A stretch of 64,000 bases of DNA. Origin: Shewanella mesophila (lineage in GTDB: Bacteria > Pseudomonadota > Gammaproteobacteria > Enterobacterales > Shewanellaceae). The DNA lies in assembly GCF_019457515.1 (NCBI RefSeq), contig NZ_CP080421.1, positions 3,286,001-3,350,000 on the forward strand. The letters are read 5' to 3'. The translations under genes and the position numbers were made by a program. The notes below the pieces were generated by a model. It had not been told where the DNA came from. It did no database searches and worked only from the letters and a program-made list of their open reading frames with translations. Of the stretch, positions 48,525 through 56,778 are shown piece after piece (positions within the stretch are counted from its first letter, which is position 1; each line of letters starts with the position of its first letter).

Positions 48525-49004
48525 TTGATTAAAATAATTACTCTGGTATTTGCCATAGCCGTATTGATGTATTTGTTTAAACACAGATTTACTCGAACTA
48601 AACTAGTGCGAGCTAAGAAAGCTGTTCATCAACACCATAAAGTTCGCCATTCTACTATTAGCGAACAAGCGCCAATCGCAAGCGAACAAGAATCAAAGTC
48701 AGATCAAAACGCTAGAGCTGGACTCCGCTCCTATCATAGTGTTGAAATCGTGAATGAATCGGGCATGTGTGCTAGCGCAAAAGGCTTAAAGGGCAAACGT
48801 TACCTATCTCAAGATGCACCAAAAATTCCACTGCCTAACTGTGAAAATAAAGAGTGTAACTGTCGCTATATTCATTATGAAGATAGAAGAAAATACAATG
48901 AAGATAGGCGGTTAGATTTTGGTGTTACACAAGAATTATTTGGCGTATTTGGTGAAAAAAATCGTCGAGGAACAAACCGAAAGGGGCGCAGAGCATCTGA
49001 CTAA
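48525..49004 (+). CDS. Membrane-anchored protein with C-x4-C-x-C and Asp-Arg-Arg repeats
   Basis: I do not recognise a named family. The protein (about 159 residues from TTG at 48525; TTG at 48492 is an alternative) starts with one membrane helix (IIKIITLVFAIAVLMYLF-like). A basic, low-complexity cytoplasmic linker follows. The C-terminal domain has CENKECNCRYIHYEDRR and then YNEDRR, basic residues and two more Arg-Arg pairs. The three cysteines could bind metal. It is divergent from the Fur-boxed fbpA, so iron control is possible. The ribosome-binding site is weak. Confidence 0.6.
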   Translation: MIKIITLVFAIAVLMYLFKHRFTRTKLVRAKKAVHQHHKVRHSTISEQAPIASEQESKSDQNARAGLRSYHSVEIVNESGMCASAKGLKGKRYLSQDAPKIPLPNCENKECNCRYIHYEDRRKYNEDRRLDFGVTQELFGVFGEKNRRGTNRKGRRASD

Positions 49005-49115
49005 AAACAGCACTAAGTTTTTAATCGACTGACTCTGCTCACGTGACTTATGTGTAGTTAACACAGATGAGTCATCACTCAGAAAACGCAATAACACTGA
49101 TACTGACTTACCTAA

Positions 49116-49856
49116 CTACCAATACTTTTCAACCGTAATTTGCCCTGGTGCCCGGCGTAAGTTCTTAACTAATCCGCGATCAAGCAATAGCTGGTTCAGC
49201 TCCTTAATCATTTCTGGATGACCACATATCATCACCTGAGCATCTTCGGCAGTAAGCTTAACCCCAGTTTGAGCTTCTATCACACCAGTTAGCATACCTT
49301 GCGTAATACGCATATTAATAGCCCCTTCATAAGGTTCCCTAGTCACAGAAGTTACCAACTCAAACTGCCCTGGATATTGAGACTTATATGATTCAAACTC
49401 TTCTATATAAGCAAGATCATCGGCATATCTGACACCATATACCAAAATGACCTTATCAAAGCGCCCCCAAGGTTGTGGCGTTCTCATCATAGAAATAAAG
49501 GGGCCGACAGCCGTACCTGTGGCAAAGAACCATAAATGGCGTCCCTGATTGGGCAATTCGTCGAGGGTCATAAAACCTGCAGCTTTAGTCGAAATATCAA
49601 CAGTATCGCCGACATTTAAAGCTTGAAGGTTTGGAGATAGTACTCCTCCCTCAACATTAATCGCCAGCACTTCAACTAAATCACTCGATGGGGCATTAAC
49701 CAATGAATAAGCACGAGCAACACGTTTACCTTCTATGTGCTGCGACAATTTAATAAATTGCCCCGCAATAAAATCGCCAATATCTGCAGATAGCCTCAAA
49801 GTAAACAGCTCATCATTCCAATCAATACGCTCAACTACTTTAGCCTCCCCCCACAT
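49116..49856 (-). CDS. fpr: Ferredoxin/flavodoxin-NADP+ reductase
   Basis: The 246-residue flavoprotein has the FAD motif RAYSLVNAPSSD, the NADP-binding ATGTAVGPFISMM and a C-terminal VEKYW aromatic end, as in E. coli Fpr (248 residues). It moves electrons between NADPH and ferredoxin or flavodoxin, which supports Fe-S assembly and oxidative-stress repair. It is monocistronic. Confidence 0.92.
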   Translation of the reverse strand: MWGEAKVVERIDWNDELFTLRLSADIGDFIAGQFIKLSQHIEGKRVARAYSLVNAPSSDLVEVLAINVEGGVLSPNLQALNVGDTVDISTKAAGFMTLDELPNQGRHLWFFATGTAVGPFISMMRTPQPWGRFDKVILVYGVRYADDLAYIEEFESYKSQYPGQFELVTSVTREPYEGAINMRITQGMLTGVIEAQTGVKLTAEDAQVMICGHPEMIKELNQLLLDRGLVKNLRRAPGQITVEKYW

Positions 49857-49933
49857 ATATCCACCTCATAAGTTGATTTTTAGCCGAGAACATCTCCATC
49901 ATTGAGGTAATTGAACTCAGAGTCAAGACAACA

Positions 49934-49959
49934 AAATCCCCCTGTCATTAGGGGGATTT
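49934..49959. terminator. Terminator of the DUF5610 gene
   Basis: AAATCCCCC and GGGGGATTT enclose TGTCATTA, directly past the stop on the minus strand. Confidence 0.78.
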
Positions 49960-49985
49960 ATGGTTACAACCTGACAAATATATTC

Positions 49986-50567
49986 TTACTCAGATTCTTT
50001 ATCTGTAGTAAAGCTGTCTCTAAAGGCCTGTAAACCTTCTTGCACTAAACCGTAGGTTTTATCGACACCGTCAGCAATATCTCCTTCGAGCACTTTAAGG
50101 CCAGACAAAATATCTTTTGCTTCATCAAAGCCCTGATCGATCGCACCACCAATAATGTCCATAAAAGAGTTAAGCTGCTCATCAAATGACATACCCCGAT
50201 TTTGTTCTTGATGAATTGCAAAAAATTGAGTCGCGAAACTCACGATACGCTCGGCAGTGGCTTCAGGAGAAGTATCAACACCCTGCTCAGCAGCGGTTTC
50301 GATAGCACGATCCCCCATCGTAGGCGCTAACTCTTCATTTATTGCCTCAATAGCGGCTTTATATAGCAAGCGCATAGGCTCATTGCCTGAACTCAAATTA
50401 ACGTCTTGTTGAGCAGCTAAGATCGCTGAATTCATCAACTGCTTACTTGCCGCTAGTGCAGTCTTGTTTTTGGCAACTTCAGACACCTGCTGCCCATGAT
50501 TAGATGTGGTTTCCGATTTTTGACGAGCAACCTCTGATACAGCTCCACCGTGATTCTGAATTTCCAT
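49986..50567 (-). CDS. DUF5610 protein with duplicated N-terminal motif
   Basis: A 193-residue soluble, mostly helical acidic protein. Residues 5-17 and 23-35 are near-identical copies of N-H-G-x-x-V-S-E-V-A-x-x-K. The rest (NEPMRLLYKAAIEAINEELAP, MSFDEQLNSFMDIIGGAIDQGFDEAKDIL) matches my recollection of the DUF5610 family, of unknown function. There is no signal peptide. The ATG at 50567 has GAGAGGG upstream. Confidence 0.7.
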   Translation of the reverse strand: MEIQNHGGAVSEVARQKSETTSNHGQQVSEVAKNKTALAASKQLMNSAILAAQQDVNLSSGNEPMRLLYKAAIEAINEELAPTMGDRAIETAAEQGVDTSPEATAERIVSFATQFFAIHQEQNRGMSFDEQLNSFMDIIGGAIDQGFDEAKDILSGLKVLEGDIADGVDKTYGLVQEGLQAFRDSFTTDKESE

Positions 50568-50724
50568 AGCACCCTCTCTCAACAATAAACGATCGCTTAA
50601 CCTCAATTATCGGCCATTTTTCACACAACTTTAGGTGAAAACGTGAAATCCATCACAATTGTTTCGGATTTGCCCCCAAATTAAGGTATGCTGTGACCAT
50701 TGCCATCGCAATGAAGCTACAAAT

Positions 50725-51261
50725 ATGAGACTGATTGGTATTCTTATTATCGCGGCAACCTTAAGCTATGTCGCGACGTCCACCGCACAAGACTCTGTAA
50801 CAAAGACAGTTATCCTAGTCAGACACGCCGAAAAAACGATAGGTCAGAAAGATCCAAGCCTAACAGCAATGGGGCGAATTAGAGCTAAGCAGCTTGTTAC
50901 AACGTTAGCCAAAACGGAACTAACGCTGGCAATAAGCACACAGTTTGCACGAACAAAAGAAACCTTGATACCGATAACTGATGCGCAAAAAATCCCCTTA
51001 TTGATGATTCCGGCGACAAAAGATATTAATCGGCATATTGAACAGATCGTAGAAAAAGTGAAACAACATGATGGCAATATTATCGTTGCGGGACATTCAA
51101 ATACGATTCCACTGATCATAGCATCGTTAGGCGGGCCAAAAATACCAATGTTATCTGAGGACGAATATGACAAATTATTCATTCTGTCTATTCCCCAAAG
51201 TGGTGCAGTGAGCTTGATCCAAACCCAATACGGTGCAAGTTCAAGCAAAAATAGTAAGTAA
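50725..51261 (+). CDS. Secreted histidine phosphatase (SixA/phosphoglycerate mutase-like)
   Basis: The 178-residue protein has a signal peptide (LIGILIIAATLSYVATSTAQ), then the catalytic motif LVRHAEKT with nucleophilic His, Arg in STQFARTKET, and the second His in VAGHSNTIPL. It is thus an exported histidine phosphatase; substrates of such periplasmic members are mostly unknown. The ATG at 50725 is preferred because the frame upstream lacks a signal peptide. Confidence 0.82.
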   Translation: MRLIGILIIAATLSYVATSTAQDSVTKTVILVRHAEKTIGQKDPSLTAMGRIRAKQLVTTLAKTELTLAISTQFARTKETLIPITDAQKIPLLMIPATKDINRHIEQIVEKVKQHDGNIIVAGHSNTIPLIIASLGGPKIPMLSEDEYDKLFILSIPQSGAVSLIQTQYGASSSKNSK

Positions 51262-51368
51262 CTAGATATTAATCTAGATAGCCCTAGATTTATCGGCTAA
51301 ACTTGATTACATTAGCAATACATGGAATAGGGGCTAGTACCCCGACGTTAACATAAGGAGAACAACTG

Positions 51369-51578
51369 GTGAGTGATGCATTTTTTGGATCGGACAATAA
51401 AAGTAAACCCTTATCGGTAAGTTGCCAAAACTGCGACCGATTGACCGTAATCGAAGGTGAAACGATCTGCTTTAAAGGCGGTGAAATCATTCGCCTAACC
51501 CCTTATGAGCCAAACAACACTAAGTTAAGTCTACTTTGTGATGGCTGGAGGCTAATTAACACCTCCAAATCAGCTTAA
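51369..51578 (+). CDS. Small conserved-looking protein with Cys pairs
   Basis: The 69-residue product starts with GTG behind AAGGAG. It has C-Q-N-C near residues 19-22 plus Cys34 and Cys57, which could bind zinc. No hydrophobic segment and no family recognised. It converges with, and just overlaps, the next minus-strand gene by four bases. Confidence 0.55.
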   Translation: MSDAFFGSDNKSKPLSVSCQNCDRLTVIEGETICFKGGEIIRLTPYEPNNTKLSLLCDGWRLINTSKSA

Positions 51579-51838
51579 GGGCTGACCATGCCAACGAAAT
51601 CCTGCGAAGATATCTTTGGCTCTCTGGTTACACCTTCTATTGATGTGTCATAAGCTATCTTTGACAAAGTAAGCCCTCTGGTCGTTACCCTTAAGTAGGA
51701 TGTTAATTGCGCATATACCAACATAAGCTCTTCTTGTTCTAACCCTCGCTTTTTTAACGTTGCCATAATCGCTAACCAGTCTGTATCAACGGTACAATGC
51801 TGACCTTCGATGCTCGCATGTATTGGTATGTTTTTCAT
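51575..51838 (-). CDS. Small protein of unknown function
   Basis: An 87-residue soluble protein starting at ATG 51838 with GAGAG about 7 bases upstream. The central part (WLAIMATLKKRGLEQEELML) looks helical. I do not recognise a family. It is downstream of the ABC transporter region on the same strand and convergent with the Cys-pair protein. Confidence 0.55.
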   Translation of the reverse strand: MKNIPIHASIEGQHCTVDTDWLAIMATLKKRGLEQEELMLVYAQLTSYLRVTTRGLTLSKIAYDTSIEGVTREPKISSQDFVGMVSP

Positions 51839-51934
51839 CGAAATACTCTCGTTACAGTTCACTTTTCAGTTATTATCCAGTTTTAACCTGAACAAGAGCT
51901 TAATTAACCAACATTAACAAAGAATAAGAAAGCA

Positions 51935-53710
51935 TTAATGCTGGTTTTGGACAGTCCATAGCTTATGGTAAAAACCGCCAGCTTTTAACAAACTATGGTG
52001 ATCTCCTCGCTCAACAATCATCCCCTGGCTTAACACTAGAATTTGATCGGCGTCGACTACCGTAGATAAACGATGGGCAATCACTAAACTTGTGTGGCCC
52101 ATAGCCATCTCCTTTAATGCTTTAAGTATCGCCTGCTCAGAATGGCTGTCGAGTGAAGAAGTTGCCTCATCAAACACCAATAAAGGAGACCCCTTCAATA
52201 TTGCTCTTGCAATAGCGACTCTTTGCTTCTCCCCCCCAGATAACTTCAAACCACGCTCACCCACCTTGGCATGCCAACCATCCTTAAGTTGCGCAATAAA
52301 ACCTGACAGATGCGCCATTTTAATGGCCTGATTCACCTGTTCATCTGAAGCATGAGGTGAACCATAGCGAATATTCTCAAGCAATGAATCATTAAATAGC
52401 ACAGTATCTTGAGGAACTATAGCAATAGCTTGCCGCAAAGCACTTTGAGTCAATGAACAAATATTATGGTTGTCTATGTATATATTCCCCTGCTGCGCCT
52501 CATAAAAACGAAACAGCAATTTCACAATAGTAGATTTACCTGCACCACTATCACCAACGATAGCGACCTTTTTTCCTGGTGGTAATTCAAAGCTCACATC
52601 CTTGAGGATCATTCGGCCATCATAATTAAAGCTGATATTCTCAAAACGTAGCCCGCCATGATCGATCTCTGGACTACAGGCATCGATACGGTCTTGGATT
52701 TTAGGCACTCTATCTAATAATGAGAACATACGTTCGATATTCGCCAAAGCACCACGTATCTCTCGATAAACAAAACCTAAAAAATTAAGAGGCATAAATA
52801 GTTGCATCATAAAAGCATTGATAAGTACAAAATCACCGATCGTCATAACCCCTTCACTCACATGCTTTGCTGCAAGGGCTAACATCATAGTCATGGCTAA
52901 CGAAATAATGAGTGCTTGACCCGCATTCAAGGCAAATAGCGATAAACGGTTGCTTCGTTTAGCACTCTCCCACTCCTCTAATGCCTTATCGTATTTTTCT
53001 GACTCGTAGGTTTCATTGTTAAAATACTTAACGGTTTCATAGTTCAACAGGCTATCTACCGCTCGCGTATTAGAGTATGAATCGGCGCGAGCAGCCTCAC
53101 GAACAAACTCTGTACGCCACTCTGTCGCTATTACTGAAAACACAATATAAGCAATGACTGCGCCTAAGGTGATCAGCGCAAAAAGTGCACCATAGTTGTA
53201 AAACAAAATCCCCACGACTAAGGCGATTTCCAACATAGTAGGCACGATATTAAACACCATAAAACGCATTAAAAAACTAACACCACTGGTCCCCCTCTCT
53301 ATGTCGCGAGACAAACCACCAGTTCGCCGCTCTAGGTGAAACGCGAGATCCAGCCTATGTAAATGCTCGAATACTGAAAGACCTAAACGTCGAATCGCCC
53401 GCTCTGTTACCCTCCCAAACAGGGTATCTCGCACCTCCGAAATTACGGTATTGAGCAAACGCATTCCGCCATAGGCGACAACAAGTGCAATAGGAACACT
53501 GATCATCTGCTCTACGGATGCAGTGCTTAAGGTATCGACTATAGATTTGAGTACGAATGGTAAGCCGACGCTGGCGATTTTAGCGATGACCAAACACAAC
53601 AAGGCCAATGCCACTCTTCCCTTAAACTCCAATAAATAGGGCCAAAGCAATTTAAGAACATGCCAGTTTAATTTATCAATTGGGCCATCAAAATACAGTG
53701 TGGGACGCAT
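51935..53710 (-). CDS. ABC half-transporter, Atm1/HMT1-like
   Basis: The 591-residue exporter has about six membrane segments in residues 25-320 and an ATPase domain with Walker A GDSGAGKSTIVKLLFRFY, signature LSGGEKQRVAIARA and Walker B LVFDEATSSLD. The transmembrane pattern, with RTGGLSRDIERGTSGVSFLMRFMVFN in part, is the signature of Atm1-type carriers of glutathione-bound sulfur or metals. It should work as a homodimer in the inner membrane. The ATG at 53710 has GGAG upstream. Confidence 0.87.
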   Translation of the reverse strand: MRPTLYFDGPIDKLNWHVLKLLWPYLLEFKGRVALALLCLVIAKIASVGLPFVLKSIVDTLSTASVEQMISVPIALVVAYGGMRLLNTVISEVRDTLFGRVTERAIRRLGLSVFEHLHRLDLAFHLERRTGGLSRDIERGTSGVSFLMRFMVFNIVPTMLEIALVVGILFYNYGALFALITLGAVIAYIVFSVIATEWRTEFVREAARADSYSNTRAVDSLLNYETVKYFNNETYESEKYDKALEEWESAKRSNRLSLFALNAGQALIISLAMTMMLALAAKHVSEGVMTIGDFVLINAFMMQLFMPLNFLGFVYREIRGALANIERMFSLLDRVPKIQDRIDACSPEIDHGGLRFENISFNYDGRMILKDVSFELPPGKKVAIVGDSGAGKSTIVKLLFRFYEAQQGNIYIDNHNICSLTQSALRQAIAIVPQDTVLFNDSLLENIRYGSPHASDEQVNQAIKMAHLSGFIAQLKDGWHAKVGERGLKLSGGEKQRVAIARAILKGSPLLVFDEATSSLDSHSEQAILKALKEMAMGHTSLVIAHRLSTVVDADQILVLSQGMIVERGDHHSLLKAGGFYHKLWTVQNQH

Positions 53711-54260
53711 AGTTACTCCATGTAAAACAACATACAGATCGCCCAAGGCTTACATCTGATAATCGTCAAAAAAAGGAAATCAGCCCCAACTCAGAACGAA
53801 CCGATTTGTCAGCACTAACCTAAGACCTTCACGTGGACATACTAAGCGAGCCTTAGGGTTTGGTCATGTAACTTCATATCATCACAGTTTAAGGGCTGGC
53901 GCTATTACCTAGGCAGTTGATTTGGTTTACTCATGTACAATCAGGGACATCAATTGCTCCAAATTTGGATAACATAACGCTAAGTGATGATTCAAACTGT
54001 GATCATATATCCTTAACCACAATCCGCTCCAAATATATAAATCACCTACCACGAACATAGCACTTTAGTTTTACATTTAATGAAAAAAGCGATACAAAAG
54101 AGCTAACCTTAAGTGAGTAATTTACCAAATCCGCCCTAATGAGATTAATTGTTGTTATCTCTTTATGTATATTTTGGTAATCTGCACTTGTCGCTAAGGC
54201 TGCTTAATCTTAGCGAACGTAACATCGGGAATAAACCCAATATAGTTAAAGGAAGCCGAT
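53711..54260. other. 550-base intergenic region with a spaced inverted repeat
   Basis: No gene is apparent. ATATCATCACAGTTT (53876-53890) is repeated in inverted form as AAACTGTGATCATAT (53994-54008) with one mismatch and 103 bases between. A smaller hairpin CGCTAAG/CTTAGCG lies at 54192-54215, just upstream of the 58-residue gene. The region could hold a small RNA or a small non-autonomous element. Confidence 0.45.
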
Positions 54261-54437
54261 ATGCCACAATCATCTGAAGCTCAATACCCTCCACTGCCGT
54301 TAATACAAACTTGGGTATGGATGATGACTGAATCGAATAGCCCAGAAATTCAACAAAAAGGGCAAAACAACTTGATATCGTCTTTTGGTAGCCTCGCAAA
54401 AGCAAACGAATACTTGGTAAAGCAGCAACTAAGATAA
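54261..54437 (+). CDS. 58-residue small protein
   Basis: The frame begins ATG at 54261 behind AAGGA at good spacing. It encodes a soluble peptide with PPLPLIQTWVWMMTES, SPEIQQKGQNNLISSFGSL and a C-terminal helix. Composition looks like a real protein, with a Pro-Leu-rich start, a Trp pair and a Gln/Lys helix, and a strong terminator follows. It is antisense to a longer but domain-less open frame. Family not recognised, although its regular layout suggests a conserved small Shewanella protein. Confidence 0.65.
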   Translation: MPQSSEAQYPPLPLIQTWVWMMTESNSPEIQQKGQNNLISSFGSLAKANEYLVKQQLR

Positions 54438-54455
54438 CCACTGCTAAACTCATTA

Positions 54456-54487
54456 GACAAAAAAGGAAGCTATCGCTTCCTTTTGTC
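54456..54487. terminator. Bidirectional terminator between the small gene and aroG
   Basis: GACAAAAAAGGAAGC and GCTTCCTTTTGTC pair around TATC (one A unpaired), with T-runs on both strands. Confidence 0.83.
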
Positions 54488-54491
54488 TTTT

Positions 54492-55550
54492 TTACAAAGA
54501 ACTTCTCCGTTGAATAATACTATTATTCAACACTGCTAAGAGCGTTTCCGTATCTTCCCAGCCTATACAAGCATCGGTAATACTTTGGCCGTACCGTAGC
54601 GGCTCACTTTCGACATAATCTTGGCGCCCCTCTACAAGGTGACTCTCAACCATGACACCAAAAATCGACCTATTACCTGTGCTAATTTGACCAGCAATAT
54701 CATCGGCAACCAACATTTGATTCTTAAACTGCTTACGACTATTGGCATGGCTAAAATCAACCATAATATTTGCCGGAAGACCAACCTTAGTTAACTGCTC
54801 TTGTATGGAACCTACATCTTGTGCACTGTAATTAGGTGCCTTACCACCGCGTAAAATAATGTGGCAATCGGGGTTTCCCTTGGTTGAAACAATCGCAGAG
54901 TGACCATATTTAGTCACAGATAGAAAATGATGTGGCGCACTGGCGGCACCAATGGCATCAATAGCAACTTTAATTGTCCCATCGGTGCCATTTTTAAAAC
55001 CAACTGGACAAGATAAACCCGAAGCCAATTCCCTATGCACTTGAGACTCAGTCGTTCGCGCACCAATTGCTCCCCAGCACATTAAATCAGCCACATACTG
55101 AGGTGTGATCATATCTAAGAACTCACCAGCGGTCGGAACGCCCATATCATTAAGATCGAGCAGCAGTTTGCGGGCAGTTCTTAGTCCATCATTGAGCTTA
55201 AAACTATTATCCATGTATGGATCATTAATTAACCCTTTCCAGCCAACGGTCGTGCGGGGCTTTTCAAAGTAAACACGCATGACAATCTCTAACTGATCTT
55301 TATATTGCTCACGTAAAGCAACTAAGCGCTGACCATACTCCAATGCTGCTTTGGGATCATGAATAGAACAGGGGCCGATGACAACTAAAAGCCTATCATC
55401 ACGGTGCTTTAATATTTCATGAATATTTTTTCGTGCATTAAACACTGTCGCAGATGCATTTTCAGTTGCCGGAAATCGCTCAAGTATCGCGATGGGAGGT
55501 AATAACTCTTTAATTTTATTGATGCGAACATCATCATTCTGATAATACAT
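54492..55550 (-). CDS. aroG: 3-deoxy-7-phosphoheptulonate (DAHP) synthase
   Basis: The 352-residue class I enzyme joins phosphoenolpyruvate and erythrose 4-phosphate at the head of the shikimate pathway. It matches E. coli AroG in wording (MYYQNDDVRINKIKELLPP, LLVVIGPCSIHDP, GARTTESQVHRELASGLSCP, ITDACIGWEDT). The N-terminal extension holding the feedback-inhibitor site is present; which aromatic amino acid inhibits it cannot be stated with certainty. I found no clear TyrR box. Confidence 0.95.
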   Translation of the reverse strand: MYYQNDDVRINKIKELLPPIAILERFPATENASATVFNARKNIHEILKHRDDRLLVVIGPCSIHDPKAALEYGQRLVALREQYKDQLEIVMRVYFEKPRTTVGWKGLINDPYMDNSFKLNDGLRTARKLLLDLNDMGVPTAGEFLDMITPQYVADLMCWGAIGARTTESQVHRELASGLSCPVGFKNGTDGTIKVAIDAIGAASAPHHFLSVTKYGHSAIVSTKGNPDCHIILRGGKAPNYSAQDVGSIQEQLTKVGLPANIMVDFSHANSRKQFKNQMLVADDIAGQISTGNRSIFGVMVESHLVEGRQDYVESEPLRYGQSITDACIGWEDTETLLAVLNNSIIQRRSSL

Positions 55551-55892
55551 GGTAAATGTTTCAACTCCGGCTAACGATTAAAAAAAGTCTCTCTATTGCA
55601 CTACTTCTTTCAATTTAGCCAGTATTGACAGGCATTGCAATCAAACATTGCTAAATTTAAACAATACAAAATAACATATTGTTATTAAATTAAATTATAT
55701 TTACTGAATTACAAAAATGCTTATCCCGATGCGCATCTCTAACGAGTTAAACACAACAAAAATCCAACATCATTATCAAATTTAGCCATGTTACGCCATA
55801 TCAGATTATTTATGCAGCTGAAAACTCTTCTATCAAGGATGAATATAGATATATACTTATATAAGTAATGACAAAGGATTGCGTGACAACTG
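55551..55892. other. Divergent promoter region with a 14-base palindrome
   Basis: The 342-base AT-rich region separates aroG from a solute-binding protein gene. The perfect palindrome TACTTATATAAGTA lies at 55854-55867, 26 bases before the latter's ATG. It could be an operator or simply an AT-rich promoter element. No reading frame is supported. Confidence 0.45.
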
Positions 55893-56603
55893 ATGAGATT
55901 TTTACTGTTTTTATTATGCTACGTGCTCCCTGTATTCACGCTTTTGGCAAATCCTACACCGCAAGGAATCTCGTTTGCAGTCAGCAACAGTATTCCTCCT
56001 TATTTCTTCGCAGACAGAAAAAGTGGCATACAGTATGATTTATTGAAAAGTGCCTTAGCAACACAACAGCTGACAATAAAGCAACTTTACTTCTCCCCAA
56101 ATAAGCGTGCAATAAGACAAGTTAAAACCCATTTAGTAGACTGTTTAATTAATGCTCCTGAGAACATTGAGGGCCTGTTCTACACCGATAACGTGATCGA
56201 TTATCAAAACAGTCTTTTTACGTTAACATCCAGTGAGTTAACCATTCAAAGTGTTGCCGATTTGGCTCATTTATCTCTCAATGGATTTCAAAATGCTACC
56301 CGATATTTGGGTGAGGAATTTAAACTGATGGCAGCCCTCAACCCCAACTACAGTGAATCTAATAGCCAACGCAGCCAGGTATTAATGCTGTTTACCAAAC
56401 GTGTCGACGCGGTTGTATTAGAAAGGCGAATATTTGCTTATTATAAAGAGCAATTAACACACAGAATCGATACGAGTTCCCCAGTGTCTGAGCATCAAAT
56501 ATTTGCTCCAGCACAACGGAAAATAGCCTGCTTTGACAGTAAGTTAACAGAACAGATAAATAAGGGCATCAAGCAGATAAATGCTAAACCTTCTGCAGAG
56601 TAG
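55893..56603 (+). CDS. Periplasmic solute-binding family 3-like protein
   Basis: The 236-residue protein has a signal peptide ending LLA-NP. The fold then resembles amino-acid-type binding proteins: ISFAVSNSIPPYFFADRKSGIQYDLLKSAL, a hinge region and FTKRVDAVVLERRIFAYY. No permease or ATPase gene adjoins, so it may be an orphan receptor or sensor accessory. The ligand is unknown. Confidence 0.75.
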   Translation: MRFLLFLLCYVLPVFTLLANPTPQGISFAVSNSIPPYFFADRKSGIQYDLLKSALATQQLTIKQLYFSPNKRAIRQVKTHLVDCLINAPENIEGLFYTDNVIDYQNSLFTLTSSELTIQSVADLAHLSLNGFQNATRYLGEEFKLMAALNPNYSESNSQRSQVLMLFTKRVDAVVLERRIFAYYKEQLTHRIDTSSPVSEHQIFAPAQRKIACFDSKLTEQINKGIKQINAKPSAE

Positions 56604-56778
56604 CATTCAATACGAACTAAATAGAAAGCAAACTATTCAAAGAGAATTGAGGCTTCGAGAAGCCTTAACACGCTATGGCTCTATTCATTGATTAAAGTTA
56701 TCAACTCTCGTTAAATCAAAAAATTAAACTTAAATTCAAAATACTTACAGAAGCGCAAGGCATTAAAGATGTTAGCCA

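Noticed and set aside
54163..54453. Minus-strand 96-codon open frame with hydrophobic stretches
   Set aside because: It is antisense to the better supported 58-residue gene, which has a ribosome-binding site, and it includes part of the intergenic hairpin.
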